This document shows positions 6,649-8,154 of a stretch of 8,154 nucleotides of DNA, in pieces; position 1 is the stretch's first letter; every line of letters starts with the position of its first letter. Under the pieces are notes generated by a model, which saw nothing but the letters and a program-made list of their open reading frames with translations, was not told where the DNA came from and did no database searches. The stretch comes from Deinococcus sp. Its GTDB lineage: Bacteria; Deinococcota; Deinococci; Deinococcales; Deinococcaceae. Both the position numbers and the translations under genes were made by a program. The stretch is taken from positions 1-8,154 of the forward strand of contig JAQBPF010000228.1 in assembly GCA_028287665.1 (NCBI GenBank). The letters are read 5' to 3'.

Positions 6649-7905
6649 ATGGCCCTTCCCACCCTGGCGTTGCCCCTGACCGACGCCGCTTTTGTGCGCG
6701 ACCCCTATCCGCTGCTGGCCCAGATCCGTGAAGAAACCCCAGCCTTCCGTGACCCCCAGCTGAACCGGGTGTTTCTGACCCGGCACGCGGATATTTCGGC
6801 GGTGCTGAGGAACAAACGCTTTGGCCGCAGCGTGCTGCACCGCTATTCCCGTGACGAACTGGGCTGGCCTGTGCCCGATCCCAGGCAGGCCAATTTTGAC
6901 GCCTTCAACGGGAATCATATGCTGGACAGTGAGGGCGAAAAACACGCCCGTCTGCGCTCGTTGGTGGGTATGGCCTTCACGCCCCGGCGCGTGGAAAGCC
7001 TGACGGGGCGTATAGAAACGTTGCTGAGCGCCCAACTGGAAGGATTGAGAGAGGGCGGCCCCTTTGATCTGGTGTCGGCCTATGCCGAGCCGCTGCCCGT
7101 GACCGTGATTGCCGAACTCCTGGGCGTGCCGGAAACAGAACGCGGCGGCCTGCGTCCTTGGTCTGCGGCCATCGTGCGGCTGTACGAACCGACCCAAACG
7201 CCGGAGGATCAGGCGGGGGCAGAGCGGGCGGTGCTGGAATTTGGAGCCTTGCTGCGAGACCTGGCCGCCCAGCGCCGCCGCGACCCACAGCACGACCTGA
7301 TCACCGCGCTGGTGCAGGCCGAACAGAACGGGGATCGCCTGACCGAACAGGAACTGATCGACACCTGCATTTTGCTGCTGAATGCGGGCCACGAAGCCAG
7401 CGTGAACGGCCTCTCGGCGGGCGTGCTGGCGCTGATGCGGGACCAGGAAGCGGGCGGCAACCTGTGGCAAACGCTGGTGCAGGCCGCCCCACATCCAGAC
7501 AGCCTTCCCGTTTTTCGCCGCGCCATAGAGGAACTGCTGCGCTTCGACACGCCGCTGCCCATGTTCGAGCGGTTTGCGCTGGAAGACACCGTATTGCACG
7601 GCGAAGCTCTGAAACCCGGCGAGAAGGTGGCCCTGCTGTACGCCAGCGGCAACCGCGATCCGCGCCAATTTGATGCCCCCGACAGCCTGAATCTGAACCG
7701 TGACCCCAACCCTCACCTGACGTTTGGGCTGGGCAGCCATTATTGCCTCGGTGCGCCACTGGCCCGCCTGGAACTGGCACTGAGTCTGCGCGCCCTCTGC
7801 CGCACGCGGCCGGGGCTGCATCTGGCCGATGCGGCTGCACCCGCCGAATACGTGGGGGGCTTTGTTATTCGCGGCCTGGCGCGGCTGGATGTGAAAACCC
7901 AATAA
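6649..7905 (+). CDS. Cytochrome P450 (soluble bacterial type)
   Basis: This 418-residue heme-thiolate monooxygenase is a soluble bacterial P450 without a membrane anchor. Motifs in order: C-helix HARLR at 99-103 (heme propionate contacts); I-helix [13 protein letters not shown] at 242-254; ExxR as Glu295-Leu-Leu-Arg298; and the heme loop [10 protein letters not shown] at 359-368 with Cys366 as the iron ligand. Length is normal (about 390-420). The I-helix has Ala250 where AGxxT expects the oxygen-activating threonine, with Ser251 next to it. No ferredoxin or reductase is fused or adjacent, so electron partners must come from elsewhere; the substrate cannot be inferred. ATG 6649 is the only reasonable start: TAG at 6637-6639 closes the frame upstream. 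There is no good Shine-Dalgarno, and TAGGCT 6 nt upstream suggests a leaderless mRNA. The 3' end overlaps the convergent gene by 41 bp. Confidence 0.95.
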   Translation: MALPTLALPLTDAAFVRDPYPLLAQIREETPAFRDPQLNRVFLTRHADISAVLRNKRFGRSVLHRYSRDELGWPVPDPRQANFDAFNGNHMLDSEGEKHARLRSLVGMAFTPRRVESLTGRIETLLSAQLEGLREGGPFDLVSAYAEPLPVTVIAELLGVPETERGGLRPWSAAIVRLYEPTQTPEDQAGAERAVLEFGALLRDLAAQRRRDPQHDLITALVQAEQNGDRLTEQELIDTCILLLNAGHEASVNGLSAGVLALMRDQEAGGNLWQTLVQAAPHPDSLPVFRRAIEELLRFDTPLPMFERFALEDTVLHGEALKPGEKVALLYASGNRDPRQFDAPDSLNLNRDPNPHLTFGLGSHYCLGAPLARLELALSLRALCRTRPGLHLADAAAPAEYVGGFVIRGLARLDVKTQ

Positions 7906-8154
7906 ACGCAGCAAGCCACCGCAGATCCAACTCGCCTGCGGAGGCTTCTGCATAAGCCTGCTCGGATTGGCCCAATGCCAGCAGTGCCACTGCACGGGCA
8001 GGACTGCGCGGCGCGGCGCGGGCCAAGGCTTTTTCGGCGGTTCGGCGGGCTTTATCTGCTCCACCTACGGCGGCCTGTACATGCGCTAACACGGCCAGCA
8101 ACAGCGCGTCGGCGGCCTCGCCTGCCATTTCAGCCACTTTCAAGCCCTCAGCCA
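7865..8154 (-). CDS. Alanine-rich helical (TPR-like) protein, C-terminal part
   Basis: A minus-strand frame is open from the right edge of the window to TAA at 7865-7867, giving about 96 residues. It is Ala/Leu-rich and almost wholly helical, with paired amphipathic helices resembling TPR or similar solenoid repeats: [20 protein letters not shown], then [20 protein letters not shown], then [20 protein letters not shown]. It ends [22 protein letters not shown]. The start is uncertain: a TTG exists at 8143, but the frame continues upstream beyond the window (a codon ending in TG at 8153-8154 could be an ATG), so the gene may be longer. It is convergent with the P450 and its last 41 bp overlap the P450 3' end. 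TPR proteins scaffold protein complexes; no specific role can be given. The coding call rests on composition and repeat pattern only. Confidence 0.6.
   Translation of the reverse strand, partial: AEGLKVAEMAGEAADALLLAVLAHVQAAVGGADKARRTAEKALARAAPRSPARAVALLALGQSEQAYAEASAGELDLRWLAAFIGFSHPAAPGRE

Noticed and set aside
6241..8064. A 607-codon minus-strand open frame covering the repeat region and the P450
   Set aside because: It is antisense to a clear P450, has a composition typical of shadows (Gln/His/Arg-rich) and runs through the hairpin elements.

Overview
The window is GC-rich chromosomal DNA that most likely comes from a Deinococcus or close relative. A diderm Omp85/BamA outer-membrane assembly protein, an RqcH ribosome quality-control factor and a DivIVA polar/septal coiled-coil protein occur together, and the protein style (Ala/Gly/Gln-rich, POTRA-rich BamA) fits Deinococcota. 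No database search was possible, so this is an assignment from family knowledge.

Layout. (1) 1-105, + strand: the last 34 codons of a sensor histidine kinase. (2) 122-1705, - strand: rqcH, starting at TTG behind a strong Shine-Dalgarno. (3) 1706-1930: a 225-bp gap with two hairpins. (4) 1931-4543, - strand: bamA, with a signal peptide, about six POTRA domains and a 16-stranded-type barrel ending in Phe. (5) 4544-4836: the divergent intergenic region between bamA and yggS. (6) 4837-6236, + strand: a tight two-gene operon, yggS (PLP homeostasis) and divIVA, joined by an ATGA overlap. (7) 6237-6648: a gene-free stretch containing one hairpin and then two tandem, related, non-coding hairpin elements that abut at a shared TA dinucleotide. 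(8) 6649-7905, + strand: a class I-type bacterial cytochrome P450 whose start codon lies 9 bp beyond the right end of the second element. (9) 7865-8154, - strand: the C-terminal part of an alanine-rich helical, TPR-like protein that overlaps the P450 tail to tail.

Functionally, bamA serves envelope biogenesis, rqcH rescues stalled 50S subunits by C-terminal tailing, and yggS-divIVA joins cofactor homeostasis to cell-division topology. The P450 has no redox partner or pathway neighbour in view. The least explained part is 6387-6639: two diverged copies of a MITE-like or structured-RNA-like element share a nearly identical central segment but have unrelated hairpin sequences at equivalent positions. 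The second copy may also supply the promoter -10 of a leaderless P450 transcript.
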